Notes under the pieces: generated by a model
Seen by the model: only the letters and a program-made list of their open reading frames with translations
The model's database searches: none
Told to the model about the DNA's origin: nothing
In this document: positions 44,735 through 52,993 of the stretch, piece by piece
Layout of the letters: each line of letters begins with the position of its first letter
Position numbering within the stretch: position 1 is the stretch's first letter
Origin: Lachnospiraceae bacterium
GTDB taxonomy: Bacteria > Bacillota > Clostridia > Lachnospirales > Lachnospiraceae
NCBI GenBank assembly: GCA_017416465.1
Contig: JAFQCK010000146.1
Location: 1 to 64,000, forward strand
DNA length: 64,000 bases
Direction of reading: 5' to 3'
Made by a program: the position numbers and the translations under genes

Positions 44735-44833
44735 TGTAGTATAACGCAAATCCCCATTCATGTAAACCTAATTTCTGCACAAATCCCTGTTTAAATATTG
44801 CTAATTTCTACACAAATCCCCACTCAAGACATG
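44735..44833 (-). promoter_or_regulatory. Promoter overlapped by three 33-bp tandem repeats (iterons)
   Basis: On the plus strand CAAATCCC recurs at 44747, 44780 and 44813, exactly 33 bp apart. Copies 2 and 3 share the longer CTAATTTCT(G/A)CACAAATCCC; copies 1 and 3 share CAAATCCCCA(T/C)TCA. On the minus strand TTTACA (44766-44761) and TATACT (44743-44738) lie 17 bp apart and form a good promoter for the AAA ATPase, with copy 1 inside the spacer. This fits a repressor operator array. Confidence 0.65.
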
Positions 44834-44939
44834 TATTCTTCGATAATTGTTTTGTTTTTCATTAATATTTTATTTTAAATTATAAAGATGGTATAATAAA
44901 ACACATTTATTCAACTCACTCTCACTATTCATAACATCT

Positions 44940-45883
44940 TTACTCTCTTATTTTCCCATCATTTACAACTATAATCAAATCCCCCTGCCCTCTTAACCAA
45001 ATATCTACTCCATCACCATATACTTCTGCTTTTATCAACCACCCCTCATCATCATGCTTTAATATCTCTGCTGTAGGGAATCTATCAAGTACCGCTTCGA
45101 TACTTAAACCTTTATATAAAAATTTTATAGTTCTTAATTCTCCCCCAAACATAAATTGAATTCGTTTTCTAAACTCACCTTCCTCAAACCTATCCGCATA
45201 CGGAACACGAAAATGTTCATCTAATATTTCATACTCTACAATCCTATCTAACCTATATATTGTAGGAAATGGACGTTTAGGCACCTCCGGTGTTTCTTCA
45301 CTTACGGATATATACGCACAAAGATAAAAATAATACTCAGAAAACATTATCCCCACTGGTTGAATCATTCGCATAACCTTATCCGGTTCTTTTAATTTTT
45401 GATATCGTATTCTCATAAATTTATGTTCATTTACCGCACTTCCAACATCCCACATAATATCAACAATTTTCTTTCCATGATGTGGTTCCAAATAATGAAA
45501 TTTTTCATTTCCAATCAAATCAACTACCTTCTTATAATTCTCATACGGAACACAACATGATATCAACTTATCAACTAGTTCATACATTTCTTCTTTTGTA
45601 AGCGACCTGCTTTCCAAAAGTATCTTACACACCGTTAAAATCTCACTATTTGTTAAGCTTTTCTTCTTGTCTAAAGAAAGTCGGTAACCTTTTTTGTTCT
45701 ATCATAAACAAGCTCCTGATTTAATTCAAAATCATTTGCAAGATACGCTCTAATATCATCAAAATCTCTTTGAATTGTTCTTTCATTCACTTCGAATCTT
45801 CTAGTTTCATCTAACTTATTTATCACCTCTCCTTCAGACAATCTATTGTACAAACTAATAATTCTTCCAATCTTTTTATCCAT
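44940..45883 (-). pseudogene. WYL-domain transcriptional regulator, frameshifted in a poly-A run
   Basis: Two adjacent frames make one protein. 45883-45671 encodes the N-terminal HTH (INKLDETRRFEVNERTIQRD) and ends VYDRTKKVTDFL. 45632-44940 encodes the WYL part (MRIRYQKLKEPDKVMRMIQP, FYLCAYI, YRLDRI). The break is at a run of six A on the coding strand (T-run 45690-45695); with seven A the reading becomes TKKGYRLSLDKKKSLTNSE, which joins the two parts without a stop. The intact protein would have about 314 residues, normal for this family. Possibilities are a sequencing error, a real mutation, or slippage at the A-run. A GGCAGGAG site precedes the ATG. Confidence 0.8.
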
Positions 45884-46300
45884 CTTTCTCCTGCCTTTTC
45901 CTTTGTTTACTACTATTACTTCTAATTCAATATTTCTTGAATATTCTATTTACCTTATCATAAATCTTCTATACTATCCGATTTCAGACAAAAAACACCT
46001 ACCATCTTTATTTATCGATGTAGGTATCTTAAATTTGATGTATATGCTCTCGCAATAATTTCTTAATTAAACTTTTCAAATAAAGTCTTATTATTATACA
46101 CTAATTTATTAATACTACCCTCTACATCATTATTTTATTTTTCAATATCACGCCAACAATTATTGGTTATATTTTACAATGTTTGCCATACAATTACAAC
46201 TAAAAATGTAATTTTTTAACAATTCCTTCTATTTATAAATAAATTCTAAACTCGCTTACATTGCCAATATAAATACTTTAGGTTTAAATATTTTATCCTC
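45884..46300. other. AT-rich gap with an orphan minus-strand terminator
   Basis: No gene is seen. ACCTACCATC (45997-46006) pairs with GATGTAGGT (46017-46025) and is followed on the minus strand by TTTTTT, which is a terminator shape. No minus-strand gene lies upstream of it, so it may end a small RNA or be the relic of a lost gene. Confidence 0.4.
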
Positions 46301-46329
46301 TTGACTTTCGAACATACGTTCTGTATAAT
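46301..46329 (+). promoter_or_regulatory. SOS promoter with LexA box
   Basis: TTGACT (46301-46306) and TATAAT (46324-46329) are 17 bp apart. Inside the spacer and touching the -10 lies CGAACATACGTTCT (46309-46322), which fits the Gram-positive LexA/DinR consensus CGAACnnnnGTTC. It controls the Y-family polymerase gene at 46378. Confidence 0.88.
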
Positions 46330-46377
46330 AATTTCATCGCACTCACACTGTTTATATTGATTATATTTTGAAAGTGA

Positions 46378-47661
46378 ATGATTATTATGAACCGAGTATA
46401 TCTTTGTATTGATTTAAAGTCTTTTTATGCCTCTGTTGAATGTGCAGAACGTGGTCTTGATGCCATGACTACTAATTTAGTTGTTGCTGACCCGGAACGG
46501 AGTAAAGGTACTATCTGCCTTGCTGTCTCTCCATCTCTTAAACAATTGGGAATTAAGAATCGATGTAGACTTTTTGAGATTCCTAATAATATAGATTATA
46601 TTATTGCACCACCACGAATGAAGCTTTATATACAGTATTCTGCTGATATATACGGAATTTATCTTAAATATATTTCTAAAGATGATATTTCCGTATACTC
46701 TATAGACGAAGCATTTTTGGATGTAACTGATTATCTCAATTTATATAATATGACAGCTTATGACCTTGCACTTAGAATTATGAATGATATTAAGAATACT
46801 TTAGGTGTAACTGCTACTTGTGGTATCGGTACGAACTTATATCTTGCTAAGGTTGCATTAGATATCACCGCTAAGCATATTAATTCTCACATTGCCACTC
46901 TTACCGAAGAATCCTACAAGGATACTCTTTGGTCACACAAGCCTCTTACTGACTTTTGGCGAATAGGACGTGGTATTTCCAAAAGATTATCTGCTCTTGG
47001 TATCTACACTATGAAAGATATTGCCATGGCAGAAGAACAGTTACTTTATAAAACCTTCGGTATAGATGCAGAATATCTGATAGACCACGCTTGGGGCAGA
47101 GAGCCTACTACCATTAGTGACATCAAGTCATACATCCCTAAGTCTAATTCATTATCCAGCGGCCAGGTTCTTATGCGTGATTATTCTTATGACGAAGCCT
47201 TATTAATAGTTAAAGAGATGGTAGAACTACTATGCCTTGAATTAGTAGACAGGCACCTTGTCACGAACTCAATTTCCTTATATATTTCATATTCAAAAGG
47301 GAAAGGTGGAATTCCATTAGCATCTTCAACAAACGGCTCTGTACGAATTCCTATTACTACTAGTTCGGTAAAGATTATAACAACTCATTTTATTGAACTT
47401 TACAAAAGTACAACCAATACTTTGATTCCAATAAGAAAGATTAATATCTGTTTTAATAATGTTATTAATGAAATATACGAGCAATATGATTTATTTACAC
47501 CACCGGAAGTGTTAGAAAAAGACCGTCGAATTCAGCAAGCTGTTCTGTCTATCAAGAAAAAATATGGTAAAAACTCTGTTCTAAAAGGAATGAATCTGCT
47601 AGAACACGCAACAACAATTGAACGAAATCATCAGATAGGAGGGCATAAAAGTGGTGAATGA
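46378..47661 (+). CDS. Y-family DNA polymerase (UvrX/UmuC-like)
   Basis: 427 residues, translesion DNA polymerase. The N-terminal CIDLKSFYASVECAERG has the first metal aspartate and steric-gate region, and SIDEAFLDVT carries the catalytic Asp-Glu pair. The helix-hairpin-helix is near 205 (LGIYTMKDIA), and the little-finger domain follows. The C-terminus has no clear beta-clamp motif by eye. The first ATG is at 46378; a second at 46387 has better spacing to GAAAGTGA. A LexA box upstream makes it SOS-induced. It overlaps the YolD-like gene by 11 bp, a pairing also known from the UvrX/YolD genes of Bacillus elements. Confidence 0.93.
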   Translation: MIIMNRVYLCIDLKSFYASVECAERGLDAMTTNLVVADPERSKGTICLAVSPSLKQLGIKNRCRLFEIPNNIDYIIAPPRMKLYIQYSADIYGIYLKYISKDDISVYSIDEAFLDVTDYLNLYNMTAYDLALRIMNDIKNTLGVTATCGIGTNLYLAKVALDITAKHINSHIATLTEESYKDTLWSHKPLTDFWRIGRGISKRLSALGIYTMKDIAMAEEQLLYKTFGIDAEYLIDHAWGREPTTISDIKSYIPKSNSLSSGQVLMRDYSYDEALLIVKEMVELLCLELVDRHLVTNSISLYISYSKGKGGIPLASSTNGSVRIPITTSSVKIITTHFIELYKSTTNTLIPIRKINICFNNVINEIYEQYDLFTPPEVLEKDRRIQQAVLSIKKKYGKNSVLKGMNLLEHATTIERNHQIGGHKSGE

Positions 47662-47983
47662 CATGAAAGACACATTTTTTAATCGCGCTGACCGCGCTAA
47701 GCAATTTGCTCCCTTTGATGCTTTGCGTGGCTTAAGAGAAGAACTGGCAAAACGAGAGAAAATAGTTATGGATAAGATAGACCTTTCAGAAGATATGAAA
47801 GAAGAGATTGATTACACTCTCCATTCTATAAGACCTAATGACATAATTACCGTCATCTATTATTCCAAAGGAGAATATATTAAAAAATGCGGTATGGTAT
47901 CGAAGTTTTCCGCTACCAACCGCACTATTAAAATCGTAGATACCATAATTAACTTTGATGATATCGTAAAAATTGAAATTTAA
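47651..47983 (+). CDS. YolD-like protein
   Basis: 110 residues. RADRAKQFAPFDALRGLREE near the start and HSIRPNDIITVIYYSKGEYI further on match the YolD-like family, small proteins encoded with Y-family polymerases and thought to act in translesion synthesis. A GTG start at 47651 has AGGAGGG seven bases upstream. It overlaps the polymerase stop by 11 bp, so it shares its SOS control. Its stop codon overlaps the stop of the convergent tautomerase-like gene (47980-47983), with no terminator between them. Confidence 0.85.
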   Translation: MVNDMKDTFFNRADRAKQFAPFDALRGLREELAKREKIVMDKIDLSEDMKEEIDYTLHSIRPNDIITVIYYSKGEYIKKCGMVSKFSATNRTIKIVDTIINFDDIVKIEI

Positions 47984-48324
47984 AAATTTGCTCCATTCCA
48001 TCCCCAATTATCAACTTCCTCATACTTAACATATATTCGGTTTGGAGCAATACCAAGCTCTTCATAAAAAATAACACATATCTCCTTTGTTAATTCATTA
48101 TATGAACTCTTTGAAGCAGAACCAAATATCTTAACTTCTACAAAGGCTGTATCTGCGCTATTATTTCCCTGAAAATAAAGGTCATAGTTATCTTCAAATC
48201 CTATCATCAAAAAATTTTCTGATTTTCCGGGAATTATACTAATTGCCTGACCTAATCTTTTCTTAACAGTCTCCTTCTTTTCCTCACTCATTGCTACAGT
48301 TACTTTTGAATTAATAAATGGCAT
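47980..48324 (-). CDS. MIF/tautomerase-family protein
   Basis: 114 residues. It begins MPFINSKVTVAMSEEKKE, with Pro2 as the N-terminal catalytic proline of the tautomerase superfamily, and has the MIF-like length and the C-terminal NRIYVKYEEVDNWGWNGANF. MIF-type proteins have keto-enol (phenylpyruvate) tautomerase activity in vitro; the role in bacteria is unclear. TAGGAGG precedes the ATG. It ends by overlapping the convergent YolD-like gene by 4 bp. Confidence 0.88.
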   Translation of the reverse strand: MPFINSKVTVAMSEEKKETVKKRLGQAISIIPGKSENFLMIGFEDNYDLYFQGNNSADTAFVEVKIFGSASKSSYNELTKEICVIFYEELGIAPNRIYVKYEEVDNWGWNGANF

Positions 48325-48362
48325 AATCTTTTCCTCCTATAATTTTATAAATTAGATAATTG

Positions 48363-48513
48363 CGAAACGCTAATTAATAGCACTTTGGGCATAACGAATT
48401 GCGACTTTGGGCGAACTATTCGCATGATTTGTACGTCAAAGACGAACAAATCAGACAGAATTGTACGAACAACGGAGTGAAAGTATGCCCAAAGTGCTAT
48501 TAATCATTGTTAC
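48363..48513. repeat. Nested palindromic intergenic element, copy B (inverted)
   Basis: The outer arms TAATTAATAGCACTTTGGGC (48371-48390) and GCCCAAAGTGCTATTAATCA (48487-48506) are almost perfectly complementary. Inner hairpin: GATTTGTACGTCAAAGACG...ACAAATC at 48426-48452. Read on the minus strand it has the left box TTTCACTCCGTTGTTCGTAC, the tip TTCGTCTTTGACGTAC and the right box GTTCGCCCAAAGTCGCAATT, all shared with copies A and C, while the stems differ. It lies between the ProX-type gene and the tautomerase-like gene. Confidence 0.85.
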
Positions 48514-48536
48514 GTAAACATATATTTGATTAAATT

Positions 48537-49073
48537 TTAAAGCTTTACATATGTTATATCATGTCCCATGGCAGGAATTATAACTTCTATCAAATCTTTT
48601 GTTTTTAATTTAAGACTGGAAGTATTCACACACGGATGGCACCCAATGTACTCTCCATCTACGACATCTTCATCAATTAAAAGTCTAACATTGTTTTCCT
48701 TATCATTCATAAGCCCAAGTACACTTACTGAACCGGGTGTTATGTCAAGAAATTTCTCCATATATTCAGGTGTCGCAAATGATAATCTCGGACTATTAAT
48801 CTGTGCTGAGATATCTTTTGTCTTGAATTTTTTATCTCCCGGAATCATAAGAAGATAAAACTTTGTCTTTTGAGTATTACATAAAAATAAATTCTTACAT
48901 ACTGTTGCCTGTAATGCTTCATCTACTTCTTTACAAGCTTCCATTGTATCAGTTGCAGGATGGTCTATTCTCATATATTCAACTTTAAGTTCATCTAATA
49001 AATCATATGTCCTTATCTCTTTTTCTAATCTTTCTTTGGAATCATTAGGTCTTCCATTTTCCATTTGTAACAT
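48537..49073 (-). CDS. ProX/YbaK-type aminoacyl-tRNA deacylase
   Basis: 178 residues of the YbaK/ProRS-associated domain family, which clears mischarged tRNA such as Ala-tRNA(Pro). Motifs are VEYMRIDHPATDTMEACKEV, VCKNLFLCN with the functional lysine, SFATPEYMEKFLDITPGSVS and GHPCVN-like IGCHPCVNTSS. A GGAGATTGG site precedes the ATG. It stands alone after the amidase gene (22 bp gap) on the same strand. Confidence 0.9.
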   Translation of the reverse strand: MLQMENGRPNDSKERLEKEIRTYDLLDELKVEYMRIDHPATDTMEACKEVDEALQATVCKNLFLCNTQKTKFYLLMIPGDKKFKTKDISAQINSPRLSFATPEYMEKFLDITPGSVSVLGLMNDKENNVRLLIDEDVVDGEYIGCHPCVNTSSLKLKTKDLIEVIIPAMGHDITYVKL

Positions 49074-49095
49074 AATCCAATCTCCATTTCAAGCT

Positions 49096-50421
49096 TTACT
49101 TCGTTGTTTTTCCTTTTTTAAAAATCACTGCAAGTATAACAGCTAATATTATTCCTATAATTATTATTACACTGCCTTTATAAATCACACTATCTTTATT
49201 CCCGCCTTCTACATCCTTGCTTGCTGATGTTTCGGTATTAATTTCTTTGAAAGTTTCTTCATAAATTTCTTCAAAAGATTCTTCTTCAATAAATTCCTTT
49301 GTTTCATTTTCACCATCACTATTATTTGAAACTTCATCATTCGAACTTTCATCGTTTGAAAAATTTTCTGTTGAAGTTTCCTCTTTCATCGGCTGACTTT
49401 CGTTTTCTATACCATATAATTTATATACATCTATCATTTCAGACTCGGCACGTACATCATACATATTATAAACTCTTACCACCAGTTCAATACCATTGTT
49501 AATAATGTCTTCTGAAATATTTCCTACACCAATATTCAATGTTTCTCCTGCGTAAGTATCCCACAAAAGTAATTCCGTAAAATTCTTTCCTCCATCCAAC
49601 GAATATGAGTAATAATTAATATATGTATCATTATCCTTAGCCTGTATTGAAAATTCCAAGACGGCCTTATCCTTATCAAATTTAGTTACTTCAACACTCA
49701 TTATTTCAGGTGGCGTGCTGTCCTGATATATTCTTGTCTGTGGCTCTATTACACTTACATTTTGATGAGTTGAATAATCAACTCCCAAAACATTACTTTT
49801 TAACCCTAAGAATTTTGCCAGTCCCAGAGCATCTGCCTTTCCAAAGTTTTCAAATCCTGCATCATTTTTCACATATCTACTGTCATTTCTATTATCAAGA
49901 TAACAATGTTCTACAATTATAGAGGTAATTCCTCTATTCTCGCACTCTCTTATTATCCCATAATATTCGTCCCCATCATCACCAATTCTTGTTTTTACAC
50001 CTTTTGAATTTATTCCTAAACCTGTAATCTCATTTATTATGTTATCAGCTAACTGATACCCTTTAACATAATAAGAGCCAATGCTTGGAATCCATGCCTC
50101 ACATCCATATAAAGAATGGTCTTCAGATGCGTTGTAATGAAGACTTATCAAATAATCAGCATTGACACTCTTAGCATATTCTGCCCTTTCCTTCAAGGAC
50201 ATATCAAACTCTATATCTGTATGTGACAGATACACTTTAACATTCTCATACTTTGACAGCTCTTCGTACATCGCATTTGCTGTTTTCATATTAATACTTT
50301 TTTCAACCAGACCACTGTAATCTGCACCTTTATTTTCTCCACCATGTCCCGGGTCAATAACAATTACAGTTTCTTTATTTAGCCTGCTTTGAATTAAATT
50401 CTCATTAACATTAACCTTCAT
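49096..50421 (-). CDS. N-acetylmuramoyl-L-alanine amidase with C-terminal membrane anchor
   Basis: 441 residues. The amidase_3 domain covers about 18-205: VIVIDPGHGGENKGA (zinc His), VEKSINMKTANA (Glu), ISLHYNAS (His), and SIIVEHCYLDNRND with the catalytic Glu. A beta-rich segment follows (220-330), then a long Glu/Ser/Asn-rich linker, then one C-terminal helix (VIIIIGIILAVILAVIF) and a KKGK tail. No signal peptide is visible and the start overlaps the ABC gene by 11 bp, so an upstream start is not available. How the catalytic domain would reach the wall is unclear. Confidence 0.88.
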   Translation of the reverse strand: MKVNVNENLIQSRLNKETVIVIDPGHGGENKGADYSGLVEKSINMKTANAMYEELSKYENVKVYLSHTDIEFDMSLKERAEYAKSVNADYLISLHYNASEDHSLYGCEAWIPSIGSYYVKGYQLADNIINEITGLGINSKGVKTRIGDDGDEYYGIIRECENRGITSIIVEHCYLDNRNDSRYVKNDAGFENFGKADALGLAKFLGLKSNVLGVDYSTHQNVSVIEPQTRIYQDSTPPEIMSVEVTKFDKDKAVLEFSIQAKDNDTYINYYSYSLDGGKNFTELLLWDTYAGETLNIGVGNISEDIINNGIELVVRVYNMYDVRAESEMIDVYKLYGIENESQPMKEETSTENFSNDESSNDEVSNNSDGENETKEFIEEESFEEIYEETFKEINTETSASKDVEGGNKDSVIYKGSVIIIIGIILAVILAVIFKKGKTTK

Positions 50422-51850
50422 TCAAATTCACTACCTTTGCATTAAATTTTTCACATTCATCCATATCATGCGAAATAACAATAAGTATTTTCCCTGTAGT
50501 ATATTTTTTTACATATTCAATAGCCATATCCCTGTTTTTATCATCAAGCCCCTTAAACGCTTCATCCAGAATATATATATCTGCATTACTCAAAATAGCA
50601 CGCATAATTTCAACTCTTCTTTTCATGCCTCCACTAAACTCACTAACCTTTTTTTCTCCTAACCCTTCAAGTCCAAGCTCTTTCAAATGCTTATCTATCT
50701 GAACTTTGTTAAGTGTATCTCCCAATATCGCATAAATGTTGGTATAAACATCTGCATTTTCAATCAAGCGGTCCTCCTGGAACACTACAGCTTTTTTAAG
50801 AGGATATCTAATGACTTCATTATTTTCTTTATTTCTAATACTAATATTACCACTATAGTTCTTAATAAGCCCCAACATTATCCTGATTAATGTCGTTTTT
50901 CCAACACCGGATTCTCCCATTATCCCTATTACCCTACTATTATCAATGTTAACATTAATATTATTCAATACTAACTTTTTACCATATGATTTACTGACAT
51001 TTTCCAAACGTATCTTATAATTTTCATCTTTAACTTTATCTACATCACTGCATTGTTTTTTCGAAACCTTATTGGCTTTAACATTCACTTTCATAACCAA
51101 TTCTGAAAGTTTAGTTAATAAGTATATACACAATACCTCAAAAAATATGCTTATTAAAACAATTATAATAGTCCACGCAAACATCTCTTCTGTCATAAGA
51201 TATAGTTTTGACTGATATAATTCCCAACCAATAGACTTCACAGGCAGTCCAATAATTTCAGCTGCAATTCCAGCCTTAAAAGCAAAGCCCAAACCTATCT
51301 TACATGCTGAAATAAATGCCGGAAATACCTGTGGTACATATATAAATCTAATCCTTCTATAAATACTTACCTCAAAAACCTTTGATATTTCAAGTAATCT
51401 TTTATTAACACCTTTAAATGCCGTAAAAAGATTAATATACACAATTGGCAAAACCATCATAAATGAAATTAACACTGACAGATTAGAAGAATCAATCCAA
51501 AGTAATGCTAAAATCACAAAAGATGCAACCGGTATAGTCTTAACAAGCTTCATGACAGGAGTTATAAGTATCTCTATAAATTCCACAAAAAATGAAACTA
51601 CTGATAGAATAAATCCTAAAATAACAGCCCCCAAAAAACCTTTAACAATTCTAAAAAAAGAATTAAAAACTATTACAAAAAACTCTTCATTTCTGCAAAT
51701 GTTTATAAAAGCCCCAAATGTATCTTTAGGCGTAGGTAAAAATATGGAATTATTTATATTTAAAGATAAAAAATACCATATGATAATCCAGAAAAATAAT
51801 ACAAACACATATTTTAAAATTTGTGTAAATCTATTTTTCCTACTCATCAT
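50411..51850 (-). CDS. Fused ABC permease and ATPase (NitT/TauT type)
   Basis: 479 residues, one polypeptide with two parts normally made separately. Residues 1-260 are a BPD_transp_1 permease (six helices, EAA-like loop LLEISKVFEVSIYRRIRFIYVPQ). Residues 280-479 are an ATPase domain with Walker A GESGVGKTT, signature FSGGMKRRVEI and Walker B IYILDEAFKGLDD. The ATPase half is short (about 200 residues). The binding protein is encoded 38 bp upstream and the amidase overlaps downstream. Family relatives import taurine, sulfonates, nitrate or thiamin precursors; the substrate is unknown here. Confidence 0.9.
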   Translation of the reverse strand: MMSRKNRFTQILKYVFVLFFWIIIWYFLSLNINNSIFLPTPKDTFGAFINICRNEEFFVIVFNSFFRIVKGFLGAVILGFILSVVSFFVEFIEILITPVMKLVKTIPVASFVILALLWIDSSNLSVLISFMMVLPIVYINLFTAFKGVNKRLLEISKVFEVSIYRRIRFIYVPQVFPAFISACKIGLGFAFKAGIAAEIIGLPVKSIGWELYQSKLYLMTEEMFAWTIIIVLISIFFEVLCIYLLTKLSELVMKVNVKANKVSKKQCSDVDKVKDENYKIRLENVSKSYGKKLVLNNINVNIDNSRVIGIMGESGVGKTTLIRIMLGLIKNYSGNISIRNKENNEVIRYPLKKAVVFQEDRLIENADVYTNIYAILGDTLNKVQIDKHLKELGLEGLGEKKVSEFSGGMKRRVEIMRAILSNADIYILDEAFKGLDDKNRDMAIEYVKKYTTGKILIVISHDMDECEKFNAKVVNLNEG

Positions 51851-51888
51851 ATGGCTCCTTTCTATCTACGTTATCTATATTCTATAAA

Positions 51889-52908
51889 TTACTCCAGGTA
51901 GAAATCCTCTTTTGGCAATTTACCACCTACTGAATTACTATTAGCATTATATAATATTTCCAAATAAGAAGAAACCTTTTCTTTTAATTTATCACCACTT
52001 GTGAATTCGATATTACAATATGGAATAGCGTTCTTTACAACTGCTGCCTTGAATACATCTCTTTCTTCTAACATATTTGCAGCCTCTTCAACATTCTCAT
52101 TTACATATTTAGTTGAAGCCTCATACTCTTTCAAAAATTCATCAAAAGCTTCTCTATTTCTGTCAATGACTTCTGTTCTGGCTACTACGACACCTGTAAT
52201 TAATGGCGCCCCCTCTGATACTTTATCCCATTCCTCAGTCATATCAAGTACTATCTTAAATTGTTCATTGTTAGCAAGTACAGTAGTAACATATGGCTGT
52301 GGAAGCATTGCAACCGCACCTTTTGTATTAGACATCAAGGCTGCTACTTCTGTAGCCTCTGACTTATATTCAATCTTAACATCTTCTCCCGGAACCAAAC
52401 CATTTTTCTCTAAAATATAATTAAGAGTATATTCAGGAGTTGTTCCCTGACCTGTAGAATAAATTGTCTTTCCTTTCAAATCACTAATCTCTTTAATCTC
52501 ATCAGAATCAGAAATCATATAAAGAACCCCTAATGTATTTATCGCAACAAGTTTAAACTTTCCCTCTGCTTTTGAATTAAGTACAGAAGCTAAATTACAA
52601 GGTACTGCAGCAATATCAACTTCATCCTTCATAAGACCTGCTGTAATTCCATCAGCAGTTCCATGAACACTTACATTATATTTATTCTTAGAAATTCCCG
52701 CATCACTATCTGCCCACGCCTTAACAAACCCCATGGCAGTTGGTCCTTTAAGCATCGCAACATTATATTCCTCTGATACAAAAGAAGAATTATCTGTATC
52801 AACTACACTCTCCTTCTTATCTTCATCTTTAGAAACACCACACCCTGTAAACATCAGCATAGCACTCATCACTACGCAAAATAACTTTTTTATATTTTTA
52901 AAATCCAT
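51889..52908 (-). CDS. ABC transporter substrate-binding lipoprotein (NitT/TauT family)
   Basis: 339 residues from the ATG at 52908 (AAGGTGA before it); the longer frame to 52980 would hide the signal peptide. The lipobox MFTGCG is at about residues 18-23. The mature part has the periplasmic-binding fold of the TauA/SsuA/ThiY class: VAMLKGPTAMGFVKAW, DIAAVPCNLASVLN, SDLKGKTIYSTGQGTTPEY and AMLPQPYVTTVL. It delivers substrate to the fused permease-ATPase encoded next. Confidence 0.9.
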   Translation of the reverse strand: MDFKNIKKLFCVVMSAMLMFTGCGVSKDEDKKESVVDTDNSSFVSEEYNVAMLKGPTAMGFVKAWADSDAGISKNKYNVSVHGTADGITAGLMKDEVDIAAVPCNLASVLNSKAEGKFKLVAINTLGVLYMISDSDEIKEISDLKGKTIYSTGQGTTPEYTLNYILEKNGLVPGEDVKIEYKSEATEVAALMSNTKGAVAMLPQPYVTTVLANNEQFKIVLDMTEEWDKVSEGAPLITGVVVARTEVIDRNREAFDEFLKEYEASTKYVNENVEEAANMLEERDVFKAAVVKNAIPYCNIEFTSGDKLKEKVSSYLEILYNANSNSVGGKLPKEDFYLE

Positions 52909-52993
52909 TATCACCTTATCTTTCCTTTCTCTCAAAATATTATAAAAAAGATAATGCATAACCTGCACTATCTTTTTCAATCATCATCTTTAA

